Notes under the pieces: model-generated
What the model saw: only the letters and a program-made list of their open reading frames with translations
The model's database searches: none
What the model was told of the DNA's origin: nothing
Translations under genes and position numbers: made by a program
Origin: Tropicimonas sp. IMCC34011
GTDB taxonomy: Bacteria > Pseudomonadota > Alphaproteobacteria > Rhodobacterales > Rhodobacteraceae
Direction: 5' to 3'
Assembly: GCF_003390865.1 (NCBI RefSeq)
Contig: NZ_QMEJ01000001.1
Span: forward strand, 806,001-870,000
Length of the DNA: 64,000 nt
Shown here: piece after piece, positions 9,160 through 17,205 of the stretch
Numbering within the stretch: position 1 is the stretch's first letter
Layout of the letters: every line of letters starts with the position of its first letter

Positions 9160-10836
9160 ATGGCCGACGCCGCCATCCACGGGCACGACCATCACGACGA
9201 GCGTGGATTCTTCACGCGGTGGTTCATGTCCACGAACCACAAGGACATCGGGATCCTGTATCTCTTCGTATCAGCCTTTGTCGGGCTGATCTCGGTGGCC
9301 TTCACAGTTTACATGCGTCTCGAACTCATGACGCCGGATGTGCAGTACATGTGCATGGAAGGCGCGCGGGTCTTCTCGCAGGCGCCCGCAGGCGAATGTA
9401 CCCCCAACGGGCACCTGTGGAACGTGCTGATCACGGCGCACGGCATCCTGATGATGTTCTTCGTGGTGATTCCGGCCCTCTTCGGCGGCTTCGGCAACTA
9501 CCTGATGCCGCTCCAGATCGGCGCGCCGGACATGGCGTTCCCGCGGATGAACAACCTCTCCTTCTGGCTCTACGTCGCGGGCACGTCGCTCGCCGTCGCC
9601 TCGGTTCTCGCGCCGGGCGGCAACGGTCAGGCCGGTTCGGGCATCGGCTGGGTGCTCTACCCGCCGCTCTCCACCACCGAGGGCGGGTATTCGACCGACC
9701 TCGCGATCTTCGCCGTCCACCTGTCGGGCGCGTCGTCGATCCTCGGCGCGATCAACATGATCACGACGTTCCTGAACATGCGCGCCCCCGGCATGACCAT
9801 GCACAAGGTGCCGCTCTTCGCCTGGTCGATCTTCGTCACCGCGTGGCTGATCCTCCTCGCGCTGCCCGTCCTCGCCGGCGCCATCACCATGCTGCTGACG
9901 GACCGGAACTTCGGCACCGCCTTCTTCGATCCCGCCGGCGGCGGCGACCCGGTGCTCTACCAGCACATCCTGTGGTTCTTCGGGCACCCCGAGGTGTACA
10001 TCGTGATCGTGCCGGGCTTCGGCATCATCTCCCACGTCATCGCCACCTTCAGCCGCAAGCCGATCTTCGGCTACCTGCCGATGGTCTACGCGATGGTGGC
10101 GATCGGGGTCCTCGGCTTCGTCGTCTGGGCGCACCACATGTACACGGTGGGCATGTCCCTCACCCAGCAGAGCTACTTCATGCTGGCGACCATGGTCATC
10201 GCCGTGCCGACGGGCATCAAGATCTTCTCCTGGATCGCGACGATGTGGGGTGGCTCGGTCGAGCTCAAGACGCCGATGCTCTGGGCGTTCGGGTTCCTCT
10301 TCCTCTTCACCGTGGGCGGCGTCACCGGCATCGTCCTGAGCCAAGCCGGCATCGACCGCGCCTATCACGACACCTACTACGTCGTGGCGCACTTCCACTA
10401 CGTGATGAGCCTCGGGGCCGTCTTCGCGATCTTCGCCGGTGTGTACTTCTACATCGGCAAGTTCTCGGGCCGTCAGTACCCCGAATGGGCCGGCAAGGTG
10501 CACTTCTGGGTGTTCTTCATCGGCGCCAACCTGACCTTCTTCCCGCAGCACTTCCTCGGGCGTCAGGGCATGCCGCGCCGCTACATCGACTACCCCGAGG
10601 CCTTCGCGACCTGGAACTACGTCTCCTCCATCGGCGCGTTCCTCTCCTTCGCCTCGTTCCTCTTCTTCATCGGCGTGGTCTTCTACACCCTCACCCGGGG
10701 CAAGCGGATCACCCAGAACAACTACTGGAACGAGTACGCGGATACCCTCGAATGGACCCTGCCGTGCCCCCCGCCGGAGCACACCTTCGAGACGCTTCCG
10801 AAGCGCGAGGACTGGGACAAGGTCCACGCCCACTAA
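9160..10836 (+). CDS. ctaD: Cytochrome c oxidase subunit I (aa3 type)
   Basis: A 558-residue heme-copper oxidase subunit I with about twelve membrane helices. [12 protein letters not shown] opens the first helix; [12 protein letters not shown] carries a heme a histidine; [10 protein letters not shown] holds a CuB histidine and the cross-linking tyrosine; WAHHMYTVG supplies further CuB histidines; and [17 protein letters not shown] contains the heme ligands. The enzyme reduces oxygen to water and pumps protons across the inner membrane. The ATG is preceded by GGGAGGC. An insertion after the first helix (about residues 62-85, with two cysteines) is a feature of the Paracoccus/Rhodobacter type. 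The other oxidase subunits are not adjacent, and a strong terminator follows immediately, so the gene stands alone. Confidence 0.96.
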   Translation: MADAAIHGHDHHDERGFFTRWFMSTNHKDIGILYLFVSAFVGLISVAFTVYMRLELMTPDVQYMCMEGARVFSQAPAGECTPNGHLWNVLITAHGILMMFFVVIPALFGGFGNYLMPLQIGAPDMAFPRMNNLSFWLYVAGTSLAVASVLAPGGNGQAGSGIGWVLYPPLSTTEGGYSTDLAIFAVHLSGASSILGAINMITTFLNMRAPGMTMHKVPLFAWSIFVTAWLILLALPVLAGAITMLLTDRNFGTAFFDPAGGGDPVLYQHILWFFGHPEVYIVIVPGFGIISHVIATFSRKPIFGYLPMVYAMVAIGVLGFVVWAHHMYTVGMSLTQQSYFMLATMVIAVPTGIKIFSWIATMWGGSVELKTPMLWAFGFLFLFTVGGVTGIVLSQAGIDRAYHDTYYVVAHFHYVMSLGAVFAIFAGVYFYIGKFSGRQYPEWAGKVHFWVFFIGANLTFFPQHFLGRQGMPRRYIDYPEAFATWNYVSSIGAFLSFASFLFFIGVVFYTLTRGKRITQNNYWNEYADTLEWTLPCPPPEHTFETLPKREDWDKVHAH

Positions 10837-10865
10837 GGGCAGCTCAGGACCACCACGAACGCACG

Positions 10866-10898
10866 AAGGGCCCCGGGAGACGATCCCGGGGCCCTTTT
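10866..10898 (+). terminator. Terminator after ctaD
   Basis: A 13-bp perfect stem, arms 10866-10878 and 10884-10896, with a 5-base loop, ending in a TTTT run. It is a typical intrinsic terminator about 30 bases after the ctaD stop. Confidence 0.9.
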
Positions 10899-11051
10899 CC
10901 TGTCGAACAGGGCCGGCGAGCGACGGCGGCCCCGAATGATCCGGCGCGCCGGCTGCACCATCCCGCGAGACCGGCTATGCAACGCCGCTCTCATCTCCTA
11001 GATGGGGGCGGATACCGCAGACGCCGCGCCAGGAGCGAGAGAGACCGGGTC

Positions 11052-11537
11052 ATGCCCTATGAATGGATCGAGACGACGCCGGGCCCTGCCCGCCTGCATC
11101 TCTGGCCCTATCGCTCCCTGCCCCGGACCGGTTTCGTGATCTTCATCGGCACGACGGCCACGCTCCTCTTGCTGCCGCTCATCGCGGTGCTCGGAACGCC
11201 GGTCCTCTGGGGCCTGCTCCCGTTCATCGTGGCCGCCATCTGGCTGCTCTATTATTTCCTGCAGCGCAGCTACCGGGACGGTGAGCTTCTGGAGGAACTG
11301 ACCCTGAGCGAGGACCGCGTGGATCTCGTCAGGACGGAGCGCCGGGGCATCCGGCGGGAATGGTCCGCCCATCCCTACTGGGTCGAGGCCCGCCTGCACG
11401 AGAAGAAGGGCCCGGTCCCGAACTACGTGACATTGTCGGGCGGCGGACGCGAGGTCGAGATCGGCGCCTTTCTGTCCGCGGAGGAACGCCTCAGCCTCTA
11501 CGGCGATCTCTCCCGCCGCCTGCCGGCCCGTCCCTGA
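11052..11537 (+). CDS. DUF2244 domain membrane protein
   Basis: A 161-residue protein with two adjacent membrane segments (about residues 28-70, including FVIFIGTTATLLLLPLIAVL and VLWGLLPFIVAAIWLLYYFL) followed by a soluble C-terminal domain that ends in a LSAEERLSLYGDLSRRL helix. This layout and the phrase FLSAEER fit DUF2244, a family found next to cytochrome oxidase genes in alphaproteobacteria. No biochemical function is established to my knowledge. The ATG at 11052 lies about 215 bases after ctaD and beyond its terminator. The stop codon overlaps the start of the next gene (TGATG), so translation is probably coupled. Confidence 0.8.
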   Translation: MPYEWIETTPGPARLHLWPYRSLPRTGFVIFIGTTATLLLLPLIAVLGTPVLWGLLPFIVAAIWLLYYFLQRSYRDGELLEELTLSEDRVDLVRTERRGIRREWSAHPYWVEARLHEKKGPVPNYVTLSGGGREVEIGAFLSAEERLSLYGDLSRRLPARP

Positions 11538-12427
11538 TGGCGCAGGCCCGGGCCACACCGAAGCGCCGCCGCGCCGCGCTCCTCCTCGCCGCGCGCCTGC
11601 CGGGCGGTGAGCGCGTGGCCGGGAATCTCTCGCCCTCCGAAGCCGCGGCCCTCCGCCTCCGCAGGGCCGGACCGCCGCCCGGGCCGGCGCCCCGCCACGT
11701 CACCTACCTCATCCCCCTTGTCGGGAAGCACCATGTCGGGAACTGGGACGCCGTCTCCGCCCGCCTTCAGGAGACGCTGGACAGTCTCGCCCGCGGTGGC
11801 GGACGCTGGCAGGCGCTGATCTGCGGCCAGGACCGCCCCGCGGGCGATCTTCCGAAGGCCGCGACCTTCCTGCCCTTCGCGCGGCATGTGGAGGGCAACG
11901 ACAAGTGGGACAAGCTCCGCAGCCTCGTCGCGTCCCTGCCCGAACGCGCCCCGGCGAGCGGCCTCGCCATGCCGTTCGACGCCGACGACATCCTCGGCCG
12001 CGGCGCGGGAGAGCGTCTGAGTTCCGGCGAAAGCGAAACGGGCTGGCTCGTCGAACAGGGCCACGTGCGGGACGAGGGCACGGGCACCCTCGCCCTCGCC
12101 CGACCACAAAGCCTGTCACGGCCGGGCCAGAAGGCGTTCTGGAAACTCTGCGGCTCCTGCGCCGCCTTCCGCTATGACACGGCACAGCCCGAGAGCCTCG
12201 ACTTTCTGTCCGCGGCCGTCTCCCACGAACACCGCATGTTCCCCTTCCTCGCCGCCCTTGCCGGCCGCCCCCTGGCGCCGCTGCCTGCCCCCGCGGTGCT
12301 CTACCGGCTGAACCACGGCGAGAATTTCGGAGCGCGGCGGGGGCGGGTGTCGTTCAAAGCGCGTTTCGTTCAGCGCTTTGCCGTTGCGAACGAGGATCTT
12401 AGGGCCGCCGAGGCGCTCTACCGCTAG
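11537..12427 (+). CDS. Glycosyltransferase-like protein
   Basis: A 296-residue protein. After a basic N-terminus the region HVTYLIPLVGKHHVGNWDAV (about residues 54-75) resembles the first strand and nucleotide-sugar loop of GT-A glycosyltransferases, and GLAMPFDADDILGRG (about 145-160) contains a DxD-like FDADD metal site. The C-terminal part ends with VLYRLNHGENFGARR and a short basic helix. I do not recognise a specific subfamily. The ATG at 11537 shares bases with the stop codon of the DUF2244 gene, indicating translational coupling. No signal peptide or membrane helix is visible, so it should be cytoplasmic. A kinase or other nucleotide-binding role cannot be excluded. Confidence 0.5.
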   Translation: MAQARATPKRRRAALLLAARLPGGERVAGNLSPSEAAALRLRRAGPPPGPAPRHVTYLIPLVGKHHVGNWDAVSARLQETLDSLARGGGRWQALICGQDRPAGDLPKAATFLPFARHVEGNDKWDKLRSLVASLPERAPASGLAMPFDADDILGRGAGERLSSGESETGWLVEQGHVRDEGTGTLALARPQSLSRPGQKAFWKLCGSCAAFRYDTAQPESLDFLSAAVSHEHRMFPFLAALAGRPLAPLPAPAVLYRLNHGENFGARRGRVSFKARFVQRFAVANEDLRAAEALYR

Positions 12428-12502
12428 GGGGATCGCGGCCTTGCCCGCCCGTGCCCCGAATTTGCGGACCCACGAGAAAAGGGGCGAGGTCAGCCCCCGC
12501 CC

Positions 12503-12537
12503 CGTTCATCTTTCAGGCAAATACCCCCGCCGGAGGC
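12503..12537 (+). repeat. 35-base intergenic repeat, copy A
   Basis: A 35-base block beginning CGTTCATCTTTC and ending AATACCCCCGCCGGAGGC. A second copy lies at 33230-33264, identical at 31 of 35 positions, the differences falling in a 5-base centre. Both copies lie between the 3' ends of two convergent genes (here the glycosyltransferase-like gene and yqeY). Confidence 0.7.
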
Positions 12538-12572
12538 ACCCTTACTTCAAGGAATGCGCCGCAGGCGCTCCG

Positions 12573-13040
12573 TCAGGACAGGCGCGCGCGGACGCGGGCG
12601 CCGACGGCGCCGAAATCCATCCGGCCGGCATGGCGGGATTTGAGCTCGCCCATCACCTTGCCCATGTCGCGGATCCCGGTGGCGCCGGTCTCCTCGATGG
12701 CGGCGTCGATGGCAGCACTCGTTTCGGCCTCCGTCAGGGGTTTGGGGAGAAACTCCTCGATCACGGCGATCTCGGACTGTTCGCGCTCGGCGAGTTCCAA
12801 CCGCCCGCCCTCCTCGTAGGCGCGGACGCTTTCCTGGCGCTGCTTCACCATCTTGGCGAGGATCTGCGTCACCTCGGCGTCGCTGATCTCCGCAGGCCCC
12901 TCGCTTCCGGCTCCCCTGGCCGCGATCTCGCGATCCTTGATGGCGGCATTGATCAGGCGCAGCGTTCCGAGCCGCGTCTGGTCCTTCTGGCGCATGGCGT
13001 CCTTGAGGGCGCTGCTGACCCTGGTCTTGAGCTGCGACAT
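12573..13040 (-). CDS. GatB/YqeY domain protein
   Basis: A 155-residue protein matching YqeY, a stand-alone relative of the tRNA-binding tail of GatB and GatE. Visible landmarks are the N-terminal LKDAMRQKDQTRLGTLRLI helix, ISDAEVTQILAKMVKQR, EIAVIEEFLPKPLTEAE and the final DMGKVMGELKSRHAGRMDFG. The family is thought to bind aminoacyl-tRNA or assist amidotransferase function, though its exact role is not settled. Length matches the usual 145-155 residues. It is transcribed away from carA, with about 165 bases between the starts, which must hold both promoters. The downstream gap to the preceding plus-strand gene contains repeat copy A. Confidence 0.9.
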   Translation of the reverse strand: MSQLKTRVSSALKDAMRQKDQTRLGTLRLINAAIKDREIAARGAGSEGPAEISDAEVTQILAKMVKQRQESVRAYEEGGRLELAEREQSEIAVIEEFLPKPLTEAETSAAIDAAIEETGATGIRDMGKVMGELKSRHAGRMDFGAVGARVRARLS

Positions 13041-13124
13041 CGGTTCCCCTGAGCAACGGTCATCTCGGTCTGGCCGCGTCCTGTACGCTCAACTGTGCGA
13101 CGAGACAACACGCTGATCGGCCCA

Positions 13125-13153
13125 TTGACCCCACCGGGGACGCTGCGTAGATG
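13125..13153 (+). promoter_or_regulatory. carA promoter candidate
   Basis: TTGACC (13125-13130), a 17-base spacer and TAGATG (13148-13153) form a reasonable sigma-70-like promoter. The predicted start would be near 13160, giving a leader of about 46 bases that includes two hairpins. Confidence 0.5.
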
Positions 13154-13155
13154 CA

Positions 13156-13202
13156 GGGCGTTTGCCAGACGCCCTCGCGACATGCCCTCAAGGAGGCTCC
13201 TT
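13156..13202 (+). promoter_or_regulatory. carA leader with tandem hairpins masking the ribosome site
   Basis: The leader holds a 6-bp stem (GGGCGT, 7-base loop, ACGCCC, 13156-13174) and then AAGGAGGCTCCTT at 13190-13202, a palindrome with 6-bp arms in which the ideal Shine-Dalgarno AAGGAGG is one arm. A one-base loop cannot form as drawn, so the inner pairs must open, but partial pairing could lower ribosome access, or the palindrome could be a protein site. Confidence 0.4.
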
Positions 13203-13205
13203 CCC

Positions 13206-14369
13206 ATGACTGCCGCACCTCGCCCCACCGCCTGCCTCGCCCTCGCTGACGGCACGGTGTTCTACGGGCGCGGCTTCGGCGCCACCGGCACCTGCGAGGC
13301 GGAGCTGTGCTTCAACACCGCGATGACCGGCTACCAGGAGATCATGACGGACCCCTCCTATGCCGGACAGGTGGTGACCTTCACCTTCCCGCATATCGGC
13401 AATACCGGCGTCACGCCCGAAGACGACGAGGCGCAGGATCCGATCGCCTCCGGCATGGTCGTGAAATGGGATCCGACGCTCCCCTCCAACTGGCGAGCGG
13501 CTGAGACCCTCGGCGAGTGGCTGGCCCGGCGTGGCCGCATCGCGATCGGCGGCGTGGACACCCGCCGCCTGACCCGCGCGATCCGCCAGCAGGGCGCGCC
13601 CCATGTCGCGCTCTCGCACGATCCCGAGGGCAATTTCGACATCGAGGCGCTCGTCGCGCAGGCGCGCGCGTTCCCCGGCCTCGTCGGCCGTGATCTGGCG
13701 AAGGATGTGACCTGCGTGCAGTCCTACCGCTGGGACGAGATGCGGTGGGCCTGGCCCGCCGGCTACCTGCGGCGGGAGGGCGATGCGCCCCGTGTCGTCG
13801 CCGTCGACTACGGTGCCAAGCGCAACATCCTGCGCTCCCTGGCCTCCGCCGGCTGCGACGTGACGGTCCTGCCCGCCTCGGCCACCGCGGACGACATCCT
13901 GGCGCACGATCCCGAGGGTCTCTTCCTGACGAACGGCCCCGGCGATCCGGCGGCGACCGGTGAGTATGCCGTGCCGATGCTTCAGGATGTCATGCGCCGC
14001 AAGCCGGACCTGCCGCTCTTCGGCATCTGCCTTGGCCACCAGATGCTGGCCCTCGCCCTCGGCGCCAAGACCATCAAGATGAACCACGGCCATCACGGCG
14101 CGAACCACCCGGTGAAGGACCTGACGACCGGCAAGGTCGAGATCACGTCCATGAACCACGGCTTCACGGTGGACAGCCAGACCCTGCCGAAGGGAGTCGA
14201 AGAGACCCACGTCTCGCTCTTCGACGGCAGCAATTGCGGAATCCGCGTGACGGACAAGCCGGTCTTCTCGGTGCAGTATCATCCCGAAGCCAGCCCCGGC
14301 CCGATGGACAGCTTCTACCTGTTCGAGCGGTTCGCGGATGCAATTCGCGAGCGATCCGGCGCGGCCTGA
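13206..14369 (+). CDS. carA: Carbamoyl-phosphate synthase small subunit
   Basis: A 387-residue glutaminase subunit that supplies ammonia to CarB for carbamoyl phosphate, the precursor of arginine and pyrimidines. The N-terminal CPSase domain shows LALADGTVFYGRGFGA and GEAELCFNTAMTGYQEIMTDPSY-type sequence; the C-terminal class I amidotransferase domain shows PLFGICLGHQMLALALGAKT with the catalytic cysteine in GICLGHQ, and VQYHPEASPGP with the catalytic His-Glu. The ATG at 13206 follows an AAGGAGG ribosome site. The open frame extends further upstream, but that part covers the promoter and leader. carB is not in the window. A membrane glycosyltransferase gene follows after about 90 bases. Confidence 0.95.
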   Translation: MTAAPRPTACLALADGTVFYGRGFGATGTCEAELCFNTAMTGYQEIMTDPSYAGQVVTFTFPHIGNTGVTPEDDEAQDPIASGMVVKWDPTLPSNWRAAETLGEWLARRGRIAIGGVDTRRLTRAIRQQGAPHVALSHDPEGNFDIEALVAQARAFPGLVGRDLAKDVTCVQSYRWDEMRWAWPAGYLRREGDAPRVVAVDYGAKRNILRSLASAGCDVTVLPASATADDILAHDPEGLFLTNGPGDPAATGEYAVPMLQDVMRRKPDLPLFGICLGHQMLALALGAKTIKMNHGHHGANHPVKDLTTGKVEITSMNHGFTVDSQTLPKGVEETHVSLFDGSNCGIRVTDKPVFSVQYHPEASPGPMDSFYLFERFADAIRERSGAA

Positions 14370-14460
14370 CCCGGATCGTTCCGCGCCGTTTAACCCGGCT
14401 TTTACCGTACCTGTCGTCTATCCCCGGAACCAGAATGGTCTGCCGTGGGTGATGCGATAG

Positions 14461-16473
14461 ATGACTGCCAATCCGGATCCGCACCAGAGATCCTTTCCCT
14501 CCGCCGCCGCACAGGCGCGCCATCCGCAGCCCTTCCCGCCCTATCTCAGAGCCGTCGAGAGCGCCCCGGAGGCGCCACGGCGGACGCCGCTCGGGCGGCT
14601 TCTGGTCGAATCGGGCGCGATCGGCCCGGGAGACCTGGTGCAGGCGCTGAGCGATCAGGCCCGGTCCGACGCGCGACTTGGGGAAATTCTGCTGGCCCGC
14701 GGCCTGATCTCCGAGGCGCAACTCACCGCGGCGCTGGCGCGGCAGTGGAACGCCGATATCGCCGACCTGTCAGCCGAGCCCCCGGATGCGATGCTCATGG
14801 CCAGGCTGGGCGCGGCGGACTGCCTCGCGCGCGGCCTCGTTCCGTGGCGACGGGCGGGAGGGCTGACCCTCGTGGCAACCAGCCGGCCGGAGCGATTCGC
14901 GAACGACAGGCGATACCTGGAAACGGTCCTCGGCCCGGTCGCGATGGTCGTCGCCCGGGCGAGCGACGTGCAGGCGGCCGTGGCGCGGGCCGGCGCCGCC
15001 GAACTGACGACGTTGGCGGAGACTTCCGTCCCGGCGCCATTCTCCTGCCGCCCGCGCGGACGGATCTCCTGCCGCCGTCCCCTCGGCCTCGCCGCACTCG
15101 CCTCTGCCACGGGGGCCGCAATGCTCGCGCCCGCCGAGGTCTTCTGGGTGCTGACCGGTATCGCGGCGCTCTTCCTGGCGGCCACTCTGGCGCTCCGCGT
15201 CGCGATCCTCTGGGCGGCCTTCCGCGATGGGCGGCGCCGCGGCGAGTTCGCGTCCGCCCGCTCCCGACCGGCAGCGGTGGTGGCGCGGTTGCCGGTGATC
15301 TCAATCCTCGTGCCGCTCTTCCGGGAGGAGGACATCGCCGGCCGGTTGGTCCGGAGGCTGGAGGCGCTCGACTACCCGCGTGAGCTGACGGACATCCTGC
15401 TCGTCACCGAAGCGGACGATGCGACCACCGCATCCGCCCTCGCCCGGACGGAACTGCCCCACTGGATCCGTGTCTGTACCGTCCCGCCGGGGGCCGTGCG
15501 CACCAAGCCGCGGGCGCTGAACTACGCCCTGTCCTTCTGCCGGGGCGGAATCGTCGGGATCTACGACGCCGAGGATGCGCCGGCTGAAGGGCAGCTCCAC
15601 CAGATCGCGACCGCTTTCGCGCAGCGTGGGCCGGACGTCGCCTGCCTGCAGGGGATGCTGGACTACTACAATCCCGGCACGAACTGGATGAGCCGCTGCT
15701 TCACGGTGGAATACGCCGCATGGTTCCGCGTCATGTTGCCGGGCCTGCAGCGGCTCGGCCTGCCGATCCCGCTCGGCGGCACGACGCTGTTCTTCCGCCG
15801 CGCCGCCCTCGAAGCGCTCGGGGGCTGGGATGCGTGGAACGTCACGGAGGATGCCGATCTCGGCCTTCGTCTCGCGCGCGCGGGCTACCGCACGGAGATC
15901 GTCGCCACCGTCACGCAGGAGGAGGCCTGTTGCAGGCCGCTCCCCTGGGTCCGGCAGAGGTCCCGCTGGATCAAGGGGTACATGATGACCTGGGCCACCC
16001 ACATGCGCCGGCCGCGCAGCCTCTGGAGGCAGCTCGGGGCGAGGGGGTTCCTCGGAATGCAGGTGCTCGTTCTGGGCTCCATCGTGCAGGTGCTTCTGGC
16101 GCCGCTGTTCTGGATGTTCTGGCTGGCGCCCCTCGGGCTCGTGCCGCCCGCTCCCGGCCTCGGGGAGGCAGCGACCTGGCCCCTGGCGGCGCTCTTCGTC
16201 GCGTCGGAGGCCTCCGGCATCGCCGTCGCGGCCCTCGGCCTCAGGCGCCGCGGAGAGAGCGGCTGGCTGATGAAGTGGGTGCCGTCGCTGTATTTCTACC
16301 ATCCGCTTGCCGTTCTCGCGGCGTGGAAGGCCGCCTGGGAGGTCGTTCTGCGGCCATTCTACTGGGACAAGACGACGCACGGTATTTTCGACAAGCGCCA
16401 CCGCCCGGGCGTCACGGCCGCGCGGCGGGCCCGACCCGGGGCGCTTCCCCTGCAAGCCGCAGCCGCTCCTTGA
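14461..16473 (+). CDS. Membrane glycosyltransferase family 2 with N-terminal MshEN-like domain
   Basis: A 670-residue fusion. Residues 43-92 contain two consecutive LG..L...G.I....L..AL units (PLGRLLVESGAIGPGDLVQAL, then RLGEILLARGLISEAQLTAAL), the spacing of MshEN domains that bind cyclic di-GMP in type II/IV secretion ATPases and in NfrB-type glycosyltransferases. Two membrane segments follow at about 210-260. The GT2 domain starts at ISILVPLFREED (280) and has a DAED site at 369-372, TEDAD at 462-466 and the processive-enzyme motif QRSRW at 499-503, then three or four more membrane segments. It probably makes or exports a polysaccharide at the inner membrane. The ribosome site is weak. The 3' end overlaps the convergent GntR gene by 62 bases. 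Confidence 0.82.
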   Translation: MTANPDPHQRSFPSAAAQARHPQPFPPYLRAVESAPEAPRRTPLGRLLVESGAIGPGDLVQALSDQARSDARLGEILLARGLISEAQLTAALARQWNADIADLSAEPPDAMLMARLGAADCLARGLVPWRRAGGLTLVATSRPERFANDRRYLETVLGPVAMVVARASDVQAAVARAGAAELTTLAETSVPAPFSCRPRGRISCRRPLGLAALASATGAAMLAPAEVFWVLTGIAALFLAATLALRVAILWAAFRDGRRRGEFASARSRPAAVVARLPVISILVPLFREEDIAGRLVRRLEALDYPRELTDILLVTEADDATTASALARTELPHWIRVCTVPPGAVRTKPRALNYALSFCRGGIVGIYDAEDAPAEGQLHQIATAFAQRGPDVACLQGMLDYYNPGTNWMSRCFTVEYAAWFRVMLPGLQRLGLPIPLGGTTLFFRRAALEALGGWDAWNVTEDADLGLRLARAGYRTEIVATVTQEEACCRPLPWVRQRSRWIKGYMMTWATHMRRPRSLWRQLGARGFLGMQVLVLGSIVQVLLAPLFWMFWLAPLGLVPPAPGLGEAATWPLAALFVASEASGIAVAALGLRRRGESGWLMKWVPSLYFYHPLAVLAAWKAAWEVVLRPFYWDKTTHGIFDKRHRPGVTAARRARPGALPLQAAAAP

Positions 16474-17077
16474 AGGCTTCCGAGATGTGGTGCCGGAGCG
16501 CCGCCCGCGCGCCCTCCTCGTTCCGAGCGGCTATGGCGTCCACGATGCCGCGATGTTCGGCGACGGCGGCGTCCCCCCGGCCGGGACCGGCCAGCGACGT
16601 CTCGGCCATCAGGGCCATCGTGCGGTGGACGAATTCAAGCTGCTGGACGAGGTACCTGTTGTGGGAGGCGAGGTGGATCTGGCGGTGAAATCGCTTGTTC
16701 GCGCGCGCCAGCGCCTGCGGCTGGTCCACCATCGTCCCGTGCTCCTCCGCCATGGCGCGCAGGACCGCGATCTCCTCTTCCGCCGCGTGGCGGGCCGCAA
16801 GCTGCGCCGCCAGCGCTTCCAGTTCGGAGCGGACGGCGTAAAGCTCGGCCAGCTGGCTGTGATCGAGGGCGGCGACGATCAGGGACCGCCCGTCGCGCGC
16901 GAGAAGTGACTGCGTCTCCAGTTTCTGGAGGGCTTCCCGGACGGGCGTGCGGGACACACCGAACCGCTCGGCCAGCTCGCTTTCGACGAGCCGGTCGCCC
17001 GGACGGTATAGGCCGGTGTCGATCGCTTCGAGAATGAGCGAATAAGCGTCGATCTGGCTCGGCCGGTCGCTGGCCAT
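16412..17077 (-). CDS. GntR family transcriptional regulator (FCD domain)
   Basis: A 221-residue regulator. The N-terminal winged helix-turn-helix (residues 6-70) shows the GntR hallmark GLYRPGDRLVESELAERFGVSRTPVREAL, and residues 80-215 form an all-helical FCD ligand domain with ANKRFHRQIH and the H..I..AI....A..A..RHH metal/ligand pattern. FadR/VanR-type members sense organic acids or amino-acid derivatives and usually repress adjacent catabolic genes. Its nearest divergent neighbour is the FAD hydroxylase gene, 128 bases away, so that gene is a candidate target. The end of the gene overlaps the end of the glycosyltransferase gene on the other strand by 62 bases. Confidence 0.88.
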   Translation of the reverse strand: MASDRPSQIDAYSLILEAIDTGLYRPGDRLVESELAERFGVSRTPVREALQKLETQSLLARDGRSLIVAALDHSQLAELYAVRSELEALAAQLAARHAAEEEIAVLRAMAEEHGTMVDQPQALARANKRFHRQIHLASHNRYLVQQLEFVHRTMALMAETSLAGPGRGDAAVAEHRGIVDAIAARNEEGARAALRHHISEAFKERLRLAGEAPRVGPAARP

Positions 17078-17205
17078 GGGCGGTCTCCGAACTCGGGAGG
17101 CGCAAGGCTGGCCGACCCCTCTTCCGGGGTCAAGCCGCCGCGCTCTGGCAATGCCGGCCGCATCGGCCTAGGTCGGGTGCGGAATGAGCGACGGGAGTAC
17201 AGGCG

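Noticed and set aside
8719..9240. 173-codon minus-strand frame in the lolC-ctaD gap
   Set aside because: Runs into ctaD, proline/arginine-rich, no ribosome site, overlaps other equally plausible frames.
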